A stretch of 37,637 nt of DNA, from NCBI GenBank assembly GCA_009781495.1, contig WQYA01000016.1, positions 1 to 37,637 of the forward strand. The letters run 5' to 3'. Positions within the stretch are counted from its first letter, which is position 1; every line of letters begins with the position of its first letter. The position numbers were made by a program, and so were the translations under genes. The notes beneath the pieces were generated by a model. It had not been told where the DNA came from. It searched no databases and worked only from the letters and a program-made list of their open reading frames with translations. This document shows positions 8,060 through 14,933 of the stretch, in pieces. Origin of the DNA: Cystobacterineae bacterium (GTDB lineage Bacteria > Myxococcota > Myxococcia > Myxococcales > Myxococcaceae).

Positions 8060-8405
8060 AAGCGGGGGGCTTAAAAAAAATTCCCCTCTGGGGAGGGGGT
8101 TAAAAACAATTCTTCTGCCCTCCGGGGGGGGTAGTAGCCTCCCATGGAATGTTTTTATGAGCCCCTGACGGGGAACTTTTTGGAGTAGGGGGGGTGGGGC
8201 CTGCGGCCCGGCTGTTTCCGTTGCGCGACTGCAGAAGGTTTCGCCTGACGCTCAAAATGAGAAAAAAAGCGGCCCTGCCAGGGGCTAAGGAAACAACCGA
8301 AGGGAGACAACTACCCCCCCTGGAGGGGCGGAATAAATGCTTTTACCCCCCCCTAGGAAAATAAAAAAAATTTTTAAATTGCCGCCCGCCGCAGGCGAAA
8401 ATAAA
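8060..8405. repeat. Mid-contig composite copy of the terminal repeat family
   Basis: This 370-bp intergenic stretch between two divergent genes carries pieces of both contig ends. Positions 8068-8120 (GGCTTAAAAAAAATTCCCC, then AATTCTTCTGCCCTCCGGGG) and 8191-8235 (palindrome GGGCCTGCGGCCC at 8197-8209, then GTTGCGCGACTGC, then GGTTTCGCCTG) match the right end in direct orientation. Positions 8268-8350 (GCCAGGGGCTA, CCGAAGGGAGACAAC, AAATGCTTTTA) match the left end (about 290-395) in direct orientation. The TTTTTTGT hairpin core of the ends is missing and replaced by CTCAAAATGAG. At 8381-8400 a CGCCGCAGGCG palindrome abuts an A-tract. It looks like a right half joined to a left half with the core deleted. 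Confidence 0.75.
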
Positions 8406-8413
8406 ACCCCCCT

Positions 8414-9415
8414 ATGTCCATACTGGTTACCGGCGGGGCGGGCTATATTGGCTCCCATACTTGCCTTAAACTCATGGAGGCGGGGCATGAGGTTGTGCTT
8501 TTGGACAACTTCTGCAACAGCCACCGCAGCGTATTGGCCGGCCTGCAGCGCATTGTCGGCAGGCCCCCTGTGCTGGTGGAGGGCGACTTGCGCGACGGCG
8601 CGCTGCTTCGCCGGCTGTTTGCCGCCCACCCCGTGGAGGCCGTCATGCATTTTGCCGCCCTCAAAGCCGTGGGCGAGTCCGTGCAAAAACCTTTGGACTA
8701 TTATGACAACAACCTCGCGGGCGGCCTGGTGCTGTTGAAGGCCATGCGTGAGGCCGGGGTGAAGACGCTGGTGTTTTCCTCCTCCGCTACGGTTTATGGG
8801 AACCCCACCCAGGTGCCCATTCGCGAGGACGCGCCGCTGCAAGCCACCAACCCCTATGGGCACAGCAAACTCATGCTGGAGGCCATTTTGCAGCAGGTGT
8901 GCGAGGCCGACGCCGCCTGGCGTGTGGCGCGCCTTCGCTATTTTAACCCCGTCGGCGCGCATGAGAGCGGCCTCATCGGCGAAAACCCCCAGGGCATACC
9001 CGGCAACCTGGTGCCCTATGTGGCGCAGGTGGCCGCCGGCAAGCTGCCGAAGCTGTTTGTTTATGGCGGGGACTACCCTACCGCGGACGGTACGGGAATA
9101 AGGGACTATGTCCACGTTATGGACTTAGCCGAGGGGCATATTTTAGCCTTAAACCACCTCCAAAAGGAGGGGGGGTTGCTTACCCTCAACCTAGGGGGGG
9201 GGAGGGGCTATTCCGTCCTGGAAGTCATACGCATGTTTGAAAAAGTATCCGGCCGGCCCGTTGCCTTCGAGAAGGCGGCAAGGCGGCCCGGGGACGTTGC
9301 CGAGTGCTGGGCGGATACCCGCGCGGCCCTGCAAACCCTGGGGTGGAAAGCCCAGAGGGGCCTGGAGGCCATGTGTAGGGACGCCTGGCGCTGGCAACAG
9401 GGGCAGGGGGGCTAG
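8414..9415 (+). CDS. galE: UDP-glucose 4-epimerase
   Basis: This is a 333-residue extended short-chain dehydrogenase/reductase, close to the usual ~338. It interconverts UDP-glucose and UDP-galactose (possibly the GlcNAc pair) with tightly bound NAD and supplies sugars for surface glycans. The NAD motif GGAGYIGSH is at about 7-15, and SSSATVYG carries the catalytic Ser. The catalytic pair Y148 and K152 sits in YGHSK. RYFNPVGAHESG, DGTGIRDYVHV and the RRPGDVAECWAD C-terminal motif are all typical. No Shine-Dalgarno sequence precedes ATG 8414; the upstream bases are a C-run belonging to the repeat. G homopolymers of seven and nine (the longer at 9194-9202) lie in the last third, where codon choice also shifts to TTA, CTA and GGG. 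Confidence 0.95.
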   Translation: MSILVTGGAGYIGSHTCLKLMEAGHEVVLLDNFCNSHRSVLAGLQRIVGRPPVLVEGDLRDGALLRRLFAAHPVEAVMHFAALKAVGESVQKPLDYYDNNLAGGLVLLKAMREAGVKTLVFSSSATVYGNPTQVPIREDAPLQATNPYGHSKLMLEAILQQVCEADAAWRVARLRYFNPVGAHESGLIGENPQGIPGNLVPYVAQVAAGKLPKLFVYGGDYPTADGTGIRDYVHVMDLAEGHILALNHLQKEGGLLTLNLGGGRGYSVLEVIRMFEKVSGRPVAFEKAARRPGDVAECWADTRAALQTLGWKAQRGLEAMCRDAWRWQQGQGG

Positions 9416-9443
9416 GGCTGGGGCTACTCCCCCTCCTCGCCCC

Positions 9444-9496
9444 GGGTGTCTTCTCCTGTAGACACCCCCCCTAAAAGCTAAATAGCTATTTTTTTT
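9444..9496 (+). terminator. Probable rho-independent terminator after galE
   Basis: GGGTGTCT (9444-9451) and AGACACCC (9460-9467) form a perfect 8-bp stem with an 8-nt loop. A second small hairpin (AAAAGCT / AGCTATTT) runs into eight Ts at 9489-9496. The T-tract is about 20 nt from the stronger stem, so either hairpin could be the active one. Confidence 0.5.
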
Positions 9497-9602
9497 AGGG
9501 GTAATGCTTTTTTAACCCCCCTATTGCCCTAAATGCCGCATCAGGTATACTTTGAAGGTACTGCGAAGACGCGTCTGGCTATGGTAGGTTAGGGTTATAC
9601 AT

Positions 9603-11276
9603 ATGCACACATATTGTTGGCACATGGGAGATTTAGAAGGGAGATGCCGGAGGAAGCGGGAGCTTTTCGGTTGGGGGGTATTTTTGCTGATGGCCATGGG
9701 GTGTGGTGGACTCAGCTTTGTGGATGCTGAGGATGCTTGTTGGCTGGGCACAGAAGAGGCTTGTTTTGAGACGGCTGCTTCGGTGTTGCGTTTAGAAGTC
9801 CCCGAAAAGCTTATATTGGGTGAGGCCATGCAGTTGTGCTTGGTGGCTCAGGGCACGGGGATACGCCCCGACAGTCTCAAGCTGACCCGTGTGAAGGTGT
9901 TGGGGGAGGGCCAAGAGATGTCTTTGAGGTGGAAGCTTTCTGAAGAAAAGCCTTTGAGAATTTGCCGTGAGGCGGTGGTGCCCGCATATTTGAACGGCGA
10001 CACACTCAGCCTAGAGGTGCGTGCAGAGGCCGAGGACACGGTGGGCAACCCCAAGGTGCTCAACGAAAGCTTGCAGCTGAAGCTGTCGCATACGGCCTGC
10101 AGTTATGAGGTGAAGGGTTTAGAGAACCGGGTACAGCAGCCTTTAGCGGCAGCGAATGGCCGTTTGGTGTTTGCTGCAGACGCCCACCTCTATTTTTTTG
10201 AGACGGCCTTATGCGCCATGGGGGCGACTTCTCCTTTGCATACAGGCGTCGTACAGGGCCCTATGGTGGTTTTAGGGGATACAGGGCGTGTAGCCTTGGC
10301 ATTAAAGGGGGAAGGCCCTCAAGGGAACGTCAGACAATACCTCGCTTTGGTGGAAGCGCAAGGCTTCATAGAGGAGCAGGCATGTCTCCAGGACGCTTCC
10401 GCTGTCAGCTTCAACAAGGGGCTTTCTCTGTTGGAGCAGAAAGGCGCTTCCACGCCTTGGCGTTTGATGGCGCCGGCCAATAACAGCGCCGTCCCGCAGA
10501 GCCATGTGGTGCTCTATACGCCCGAGGGGACTTCACGTTGCATCGACTCAGAGTCGATAGAGCTGCTTTTTCCTGCTTTGATTCCCATGGCTCAAAAGGC
10601 CAACGGAGAGATGGTGGGACTCCATGGCGCCTTTCTCGGTGAAGGTTCTCTCTCGGCGCTTTATCCATGGTCTTTTAGCAACGAAAGGCTGTCTGCGGGG
10701 AGATACACCGAATACATTTTGGAAGCCCCCCCTACGGTTATGGCCCTTTCTGACAACAGCCCAAAGCCTGTGATAAACAATGCCTCCAAGGAAAGCCCTG
10801 CAGCCATTGACAGCCAAGGCCGAGCCTATATGGTAACCCAAACCCTGACCGGCTACCAGTTGAAGCGCTATGCGGCCCATGCCGACCCCCATGCTAACCC
10901 TCCTGCCCCCCTTGAAGCGGTGTCCTTCAGCTTCGCCGACTTCCCCGTTGGCTCCCCCCTGTTGGGTGAGGCCATAGACGGCAGGCCCGCGGAGGTTTAT
11001 GTGGTGACCACGGGCGGCCAAGTATGGGCTTTTGAGGCGGCGCGTTTGGGGGAGCCTTTGTGGACGGAAAACTTGGGTATTCATATTTCGCCCGGGGCGC
11101 AGCCTGTGCTGCTGGGCAATGGTTTGTGGGTGGTAGGGGTGAGTGGGGAAATACGCGGCCTTCGTGTGGGCAGCGCGGGCCTCAACCGTAAGGCCTATTG
11201 GCCCAAAGCTTTTCGCGACAATTGCAATACGAGCAGCCGCAAAGTGAAGGCTGAAGATATGCTGAGTTGTTTCTAA
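9603..11276 (+). CDS. Secreted protein with C-terminal PQQ-like beta-propeller repeats, unknown function
   Basis: This is a 557-residue exported protein. The N-terminus is basic (RRKREL), then hydrophobic GWGVFLLMAMGCGGL. The MGC could be a lipobox, but position -3 is Ala rather than Leu, so lipidation is uncertain. An Ig-like or adhesin-like beta region (about 60-180) is followed by repeats of the PQQ/WD-like type: AAIDSQGRAYMVTQT, then VYVVTTGGQVWAFEA with an LWTENLG strand. The end, WPKAFRDNCNTSSRK, resembles the W-P-x-F-R-x-D-x-x-N-T ending of secreted PQQ-propeller proteins I recall from Myxococcota-like genomes. There are several Cys, fitting a periplasmic or surface location. The start is uncertain: ATG 9603 or 9624. 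The next gene also encodes a putative lipoprotein, so the two may form a pair. No enzyme motif is visible. Confidence 0.6.
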   Translation: MHTYCWHMGDLEGRCRRKRELFGWGVFLLMAMGCGGLSFVDAEDACWLGTEEACFETAASVLRLEVPEKLILGEAMQLCLVAQGTGIRPDSLKLTRVKVLGEGQEMSLRWKLSEEKPLRICREAVVPAYLNGDTLSLEVRAEAEDTVGNPKVLNESLQLKLSHTACSYEVKGLENRVQQPLAAANGRLVFAADAHLYFFETALCAMGATSPLHTGVVQGPMVVLGDTGRVALALKGEGPQGNVRQYLALVEAQGFIEEQACLQDASAVSFNKGLSLLEQKGASTPWRLMAPANNSAVPQSHVVLYTPEGTSRCIDSESIELLFPALIPMAQKANGEMVGLHGAFLGEGSLSALYPWSFSNERLSAGRYTEYILEAPPTVMALSDNSPKPVINNASKESPAAIDSQGRAYMVTQTLTGYQLKRYAAHADPHANPPAPLEAVSFSFADFPVGSPLLGEAIDGRPAEVYVVTTGGQVWAFEAARLGEPLWTENLGIHISPGAQPVLLGNGLWVVGVSGEIRGLRVGSAGLNRKAYWPKAFRDNCNTSSRKVKAEDMLSCF

Positions 11277-11341
11277 ACATCGCCCCTGTCCGACTCGAAT
11301 TTTATAGCCTTCAACCCCAAAGTCGTATTGCATTTGCCCCT

Positions 11342-11911
11342 ATGGAAAAATGGATTTGTGTGTGCTGCATTTTCCTCTTGTCTGCTGCATGCAAGACAGG
11401 AAAAACGGGCTATGAGCATTCTCGCGCGGAGCAACAAGCGTTGCAGGCGCCTGTGGAAGCAAGTGAAGAAAGTCCTCCGGTAGAGCCGGAAGAGGTGAAT
11501 GAGCAGACCCTCGCTGAAACGGGTTATGGAAGCCCCCAGGTAGAGCAGGAATGGGTGGATGAGCAGAGCTTCCGCATTCGGGAATATGCCGCCGATAAAA
11601 CCTATGGCTACAGCAAAAAGAACCCCATTATGGTTGGCGGCGCACACGAATACCAGGGGCCTCAAAATGAGAGGCGGTTTTTGAATGCGTTGACCGGTCC
11701 CAAAGGCGAGCCCATCCGCTATCAACGTTTGGGCAGCTGTTGTCCGTTTTATACGAGAAATGGACTTATCCAAGACGGCGGATTGCTCGATATGTATGAG
11801 GTGAGTTATGAGGGCCTTGCCGCTCCCGTCATTCTCTACATCAACATGTATGATTCGGATGTGCTGAAAGTTCCCCTTGGGTTTGAGTTGAAAAACGCCC
11901 GTTGGCATTGA
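11342..11911 (+). CDS. Small putative lipoprotein with conserved SCCPF domain, unknown function
   Basis: The start is placed at ATG 11342, where a signal sequence begins (MEKWICVCCIFLLSAACKTG); LSAAC is a plausible but imperfect lipobox. A frame from 11267 would overlap the previous gene by 10 bp and place the signal internally. After a Glu-rich linker containing two similar segments (EEVNEQTLAETGYGSPQ and QEWVDEQS), a compact domain contains YGYSKKNPIMVGG, GPQNERRFLNALTGP, RLGSCCPF, GLLDMYEVSYEG and ILYINMYD. I recall this pattern from small lipoproteins common in Bacteroidota, sometimes misnamed as KDO8P aldolase; that recollection is not tested. No catalytic residues are evident. The hairpin GTTGTT / AACAAC follows the stop (11912-11927) without a T-tract. 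Confidence 0.65.
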   Translation: MEKWICVCCIFLLSAACKTGKTGYEHSRAEQQALQAPVEASEESPPVEPEEVNEQTLAETGYGSPQVEQEWVDEQSFRIREYAADKTYGYSKKNPIMVGGAHEYQGPQNERRFLNALTGPKGEPIRYQRLGSCCPFYTRNGLIQDGGLLDMYEVSYEGLAAPVILYINMYDSDVLKVPLGFELKNARWH

Positions 11912-12282
11912 GTTGTTTCCCAACAACGTTCTCCTTCAACGCTGGCCCGTGGGGGGATTCAAGCCCTTTGGGGCCCCCCGGCGCCGCATTTCATGCAGCT
12001 CAGGAAGGGTTTACGAAAAAAATGCGCCATTTGGACAAGCAAACAGAGGGTTTACGAAAAAAATGCGCAAGCTTCACCGAAGAAACGCATTTTAAAGCGT
12101 CTTCAAGAAAGAGCCTGCCTATGGCCAAAAGTCTTAGGGGTGGGGGGGTGCAAATCGCTGCCAATTGCTGGGGCCTACATGCTGAATTTTTCGTTTTTAA
12201 GGCTTTCCATAGGAGGACAGGGTTTTTTTTAGCAAAGCTTATTGAGTGACTTTGTAATTTCTAAACGAATGGGTAGGGATAA
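11912..12282. other. Intergenic region upstream of the cco operon, with a direct repeat
   Basis: I see no convincing gene in these ~370 bp. The overlapping frames around 11902-12249 lack any family signature or ribosome-binding site. The region holds two identical 21-bp sequences beginning GGGTTTACG and ending ATGCGC at 12007-12027 and 12048-12068 (period 41 bp), and an imperfect palindrome ACGCATTTTAAAGCGT at 12085-12100. Placed 200-300 bp before a candidate sigma-54 promoter, they are reasonable candidates for enhancer sites. Confidence 0.5.
12007..12068 (+). repeat. 21-bp direct repeat, candidate upstream activating sites
   Basis: Two perfect 21-bp copies (12007-12027 and 12048-12068) are spaced 41 bp start to start, close to four helical turns, so both would lie on the same DNA face. 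Each contains ACG, seven As, then TGCGC. They are not part of a longer array, so this is not a CRISPR. A role as binding sites for the sigma-54 activator encoded at 19694-21118 is inferred only from position. Confidence 0.55.
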
Positions 12283-12300
12283 TAGGCACGCCATTCGCAA
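12283..12300 (+). promoter_or_regulatory. Candidate sigma-54 (-24/-12) promoter of the cco operon
   Basis: TAGGCACG...TCGCA carries GG at 12285-12286 and GC at 12297-12298 with exactly ten bases between them. It keeps the GGCACG block of the consensus TGGCACG-N4-TTGCW; the mismatches are T to A before GG and T to C before GC. Transcription would start around 12310, only a few bases before the ccoI ATG at 12313. This agrees with the absence of a Shine-Dalgarno sequence there (possibly a leaderless message). A sigma-54 activator gene lies in the same gene block. Confidence 0.5.
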
Positions 12301-12312
12301 TAGAAACCGCTA

Positions 12313-14733
12313 ATGCTCGCATCGCTTCACCCAACCCAGGCTAACCACAAGCCAAAGGTATGCATTCATTGTGGTAGCCCCGTCCCCTATGGCGCAAAAA
12401 ATGCGTCATTTTGTTGTTTGGGGTGTGAAGCGGTCTATGAAATTCTCCATTCAGAGGACCTTTCTCTTTTCTACACCTTGGCGGATGGCTCCCTTCCTCC
12501 GGCCGCTGTGCCTTCTGCGCAAATGCGCAGCCACACGTGGTTGGAGCCTCTGTTGGAGAAGGCGGCTCAGGTGGAAGGTTCTCTTTGCAGCATGGAGTTG
12601 GACATACAGGGCATTCATTGCAGTGCTTGTGTTTGGTTGCTCAACGAGTTGTTTCGCAGGCAGAAGGGTGGGAGCAAAATTGTTGTCAACCCGGCTTTGG
12701 GCAAAGTCCAGTTGGTATGGGCCCGCGACGCATTCAACCTCCACGAGTGGATAAAATCCGTCGAGCGTTTTGGCTATCAATTTGGAACGCCGAACAAGCC
12801 CAAGGAGGGTTTTTCGTCGGGGTTTTTCCGTTTGGGCGTCTGCGTTTGCATTTCGATGAATGTCATGCTGTTTTCGGCGGCCTTCTATTTTGGCATGTCT
12901 CCGGCGGATGGGGTTTTGTTTCGGGTTTTCACCTATTTGTCCATGGGGTTGACGAGCATTGTTGTTTTCTATGGGGGGTGGCCTTTTTTCCATTCGGCCC
13001 TAGCGAGTTTGCGTACGAGGCTTTTGCATTTGGATGTACCCATCGCCCTGGGCATTTGCCTGGCCTATGGGGTTTCCTTGGTACAACTCACGCAAGGGCG
13101 GGGGGACATAGCCTATTTAGACACCCTAAATATTTTCGTAACCTTAATGCTAACGGGGCGTTGGTTGCGCCAGCGTGTATTGGAGAAAAACAGGCGTTTC
13201 CTTTTGGAGGATGTGGGCTCCGAGAATTTCTGGGTAAGGGTGAAGACGAGCGAGTCCATTCGCCTGGTGCGGGCGCCGCAGGTGAAGGAGGCGGACACGC
13301 TTTTGGTTGCGCCGGGGGATGTAGTCCCTGTGGACCTCTGTTTGCTTTCAGAGCAAGCTCAAGTGTCGATGGATTGGATAACCGGAGAACCGGAGCCCAA
13401 GCGTTTGTCCTGTGGCGAGGTGGCGATGGCGGGAAGTTTGAATGCAGGAAACACGGCTTTGTTGGGGCGGGCGTTGACGGATTTTGCAGATTCTCCCTTG
13501 GTGCCTTTGCTTCGACAGACTTCGTCGGGCAAAGAAGGCTATTCGCATTTGTTATTTTGGAACCGCCTAGCGCGCGTATGGGTGGTGGGCGTGTTGGTGA
13601 TTGCCCTCTTAGGTTTTGTTTTATGGTTGGGGTCAGGTTTTGACAAGGCCGTCAACGTTGCGGTTGCCTTGCTGGTGGTGACGTGTCCCTGTGCGATAGG
13701 AATTACCATACCTCTGGCCTATGAATTGACCCAGTCTGCGTTGAAGCGGCGCGGTTTTTATATACGCAGTGGGGATTTGCTTGACCGTCTGACGCAGGTG
13801 AAGAAAGTCCTTTTTGACAAGACGGGGACGCTGACTTTGGGGCGTTTGGAGTTGAAGAATCCGCAGCAGCTTTTGGAGATGGGGGCAGACGAGAAGCACG
13901 TACTCTATAATTTGGCTTCACGCTCCAGCCACCCTATCAGCATGTGTATTGCAGCTGCTTTTGAGGGGATGGAGCCGGGTTTTGATGCAGGGGCTGACAT
14001 ACAGGAAATATGGGGCCAAGGGGTAGAGTGGCGTCGAGGTGAAGATTTATGGCGCCTGGGGCGTGCTTCTTGGGCCGCTTCCATAGGGAGCCAAAGCAAG
14101 GCGACGGTTTTATCGTGCAATGGCAGAGAAGTGGCCTGCTTAGCCACCGTAGAGCTTTTGCGTACGGACGCAGCGCGAGAAGTGCAAGCGCTTCAGAAAA
14201 AGGGCGTAGAGGTTTGGGTCATTTCAGGGGACAGTCTGGAGAGGACGCAGGCCTTGGCCGACAGCCTGGGCATTGCGCACGCGCATGTTTTGGCGAGCCA
14301 AACGCCCCAGCAGAAGGCCGAAGCGGTGGAGCGCCTCAATGCCATGGACAGCCTCTATTTGGGGGATGGCGTGAACGATTCTATGGCATTTGAGAAGGCC
14401 TGGTGTGCGGGGACTCCGGCGGTCCATCGTCCCGTTATGCCTGGGAAATCCGACTTCTTTCTGATAGGTGAAGGTATTCTAGGCATTGAAGCAGCGTTGA
14501 CTTCTGCGATGAATCTGCGCAAGCTCACGCAACAGATTTTTGGACTTTCCTTGGTTTACAACGGTGCTGCCGTGCTAATAGGACTTTTGGGTTATATGAC
14601 ACCTGTTTGGGCTGCGGTCAGCATGCCGGTTTCCTCTTTGGGGCTTATTTTCTTCTGCGTTTTTGCTCTTCGTGGCCCCAAAAGCAGAAGGGCGGAGAGT
14701 GGTTTTTGGAGAGCGCAGGAGGTGCAGCCGTGA
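12313..14733 (+). CDS. ccoI: Copper-transporting P1B-type ATPase for cbb3 oxidase assembly
   Basis: This is an 806-residue inner-membrane copper pump of the CcoI/FixI type, which exports Cu(I) from the cytoplasm so that the CuB site of cbb3 oxidase can be loaded. The N-terminal zinc-ribbon-like domain has CIHC (17-20) and FCCLGC (33-38). The heavy-metal-associated domain has GIHCSAC (about 99-105). The membrane CPC motif is at 458-460, the phosphorylation site DKTGT at 502-506, and GDGVND at 684-689. The actuator loop reads ITGEPEP rather than TGE-S-x-P, a small variation. ATG 12313 has no Shine-Dalgarno sequence and sits just after the candidate sigma-54 promoter. Its stop overlaps the ccoS start (TGATG), so translation is coupled. 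Confidence 0.94.
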   Translation: MLASLHPTQANHKPKVCIHCGSPVPYGAKNASFCCLGCEAVYEILHSEDLSLFYTLADGSLPPAAVPSAQMRSHTWLEPLLEKAAQVEGSLCSMELDIQGIHCSACVWLLNELFRRQKGGSKIVVNPALGKVQLVWARDAFNLHEWIKSVERFGYQFGTPNKPKEGFSSGFFRLGVCVCISMNVMLFSAAFYFGMSPADGVLFRVFTYLSMGLTSIVVFYGGWPFFHSALASLRTRLLHLDVPIALGICLAYGVSLVQLTQGRGDIAYLDTLNIFVTLMLTGRWLRQRVLEKNRRFLLEDVGSENFWVRVKTSESIRLVRAPQVKEADTLLVAPGDVVPVDLCLLSEQAQVSMDWITGEPEPKRLSCGEVAMAGSLNAGNTALLGRALTDFADSPLVPLLRQTSSGKEGYSHLLFWNRLARVWVVGVLVIALLGFVLWLGSGFDKAVNVAVALLVVTCPCAIGITIPLAYELTQSALKRRGFYIRSGDLLDRLTQVKKVLFDKTGTLTLGRLELKNPQQLLEMGADEKHVLYNLASRSSHPISMCIAAAFEGMEPGFDAGADIQEIWGQGVEWRRGEDLWRLGRASWAASIGSQSKATVLSCNGREVACLATVELLRTDAAREVQALQKKGVEVWVISGDSLERTQALADSLGIAHAHVLASQTPQQKAEAVERLNAMDSLYLGDGVNDSMAFEKAWCAGTPAVHRPVMPGKSDFFLIGEGILGIEAALTSAMNLRKLTQQIFGLSLVYNGAAVLIGLLGYMTPVWAAVSMPVSSLGLIFFCVFALRGPKSRRAESGFWRAQEVQP

Positions 14734-14933
14734 TGATTTTGCTGCTGCAAGTTTTTGTGAGCCTGGTTCTTGTTGCCGGGGGGCTTATTCTATTTTTCTA
14801 TTCGGTACGCCAGAAGGATTTTGAGCATTTTGACAGAATGGCCTTGTTTCCATTGGAGGAAGACAACTTGAGAAAAGACAGAGAGTCACTGCCGGCTGAT
14901 TCGGCAGTGCCTTCAAACTCGGAGGAGAAGTAA
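14733..14933 (+). CDS. ccoS: cbb3-type oxidase assembly protein CcoS
   Basis: This is a 66-residue single-span membrane protein. The N-terminal helix LLLQVFVSLVLVAGGLILFFYSV is followed by RQKDFEHFDRMALFPLEED, which matches the CcoS pattern of a short helix, then a W/F-x-x-x-x-x-Q-F/Y-x-D-like segment and an acidic region. CcoS is needed for insertion of heme and CuB into CcoN. The strong site AGGAGGTG precedes ATG 14733. The ATG shares its A with the ccoI stop codon, and the gene's own TAA shares its last A with the ccoNO start, so the genes are translationally coupled. A longer in-frame reading from 14607 is rejected because it overlaps ccoI. Confidence 0.9.
   Translation: MILLLQVFVSLVLVAGGLILFFYSVRQKDFEHFDRMALFPLEEDNLRKDRESLPADSAVPSNSEEK

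Noticed and set aside
11902-12249. Possible small proteins in the gap before ccoI
   Set aside because: Overlapping frames start without ribosome-binding sites, show no hydrophobic or domain pattern, and run across the direct repeats.
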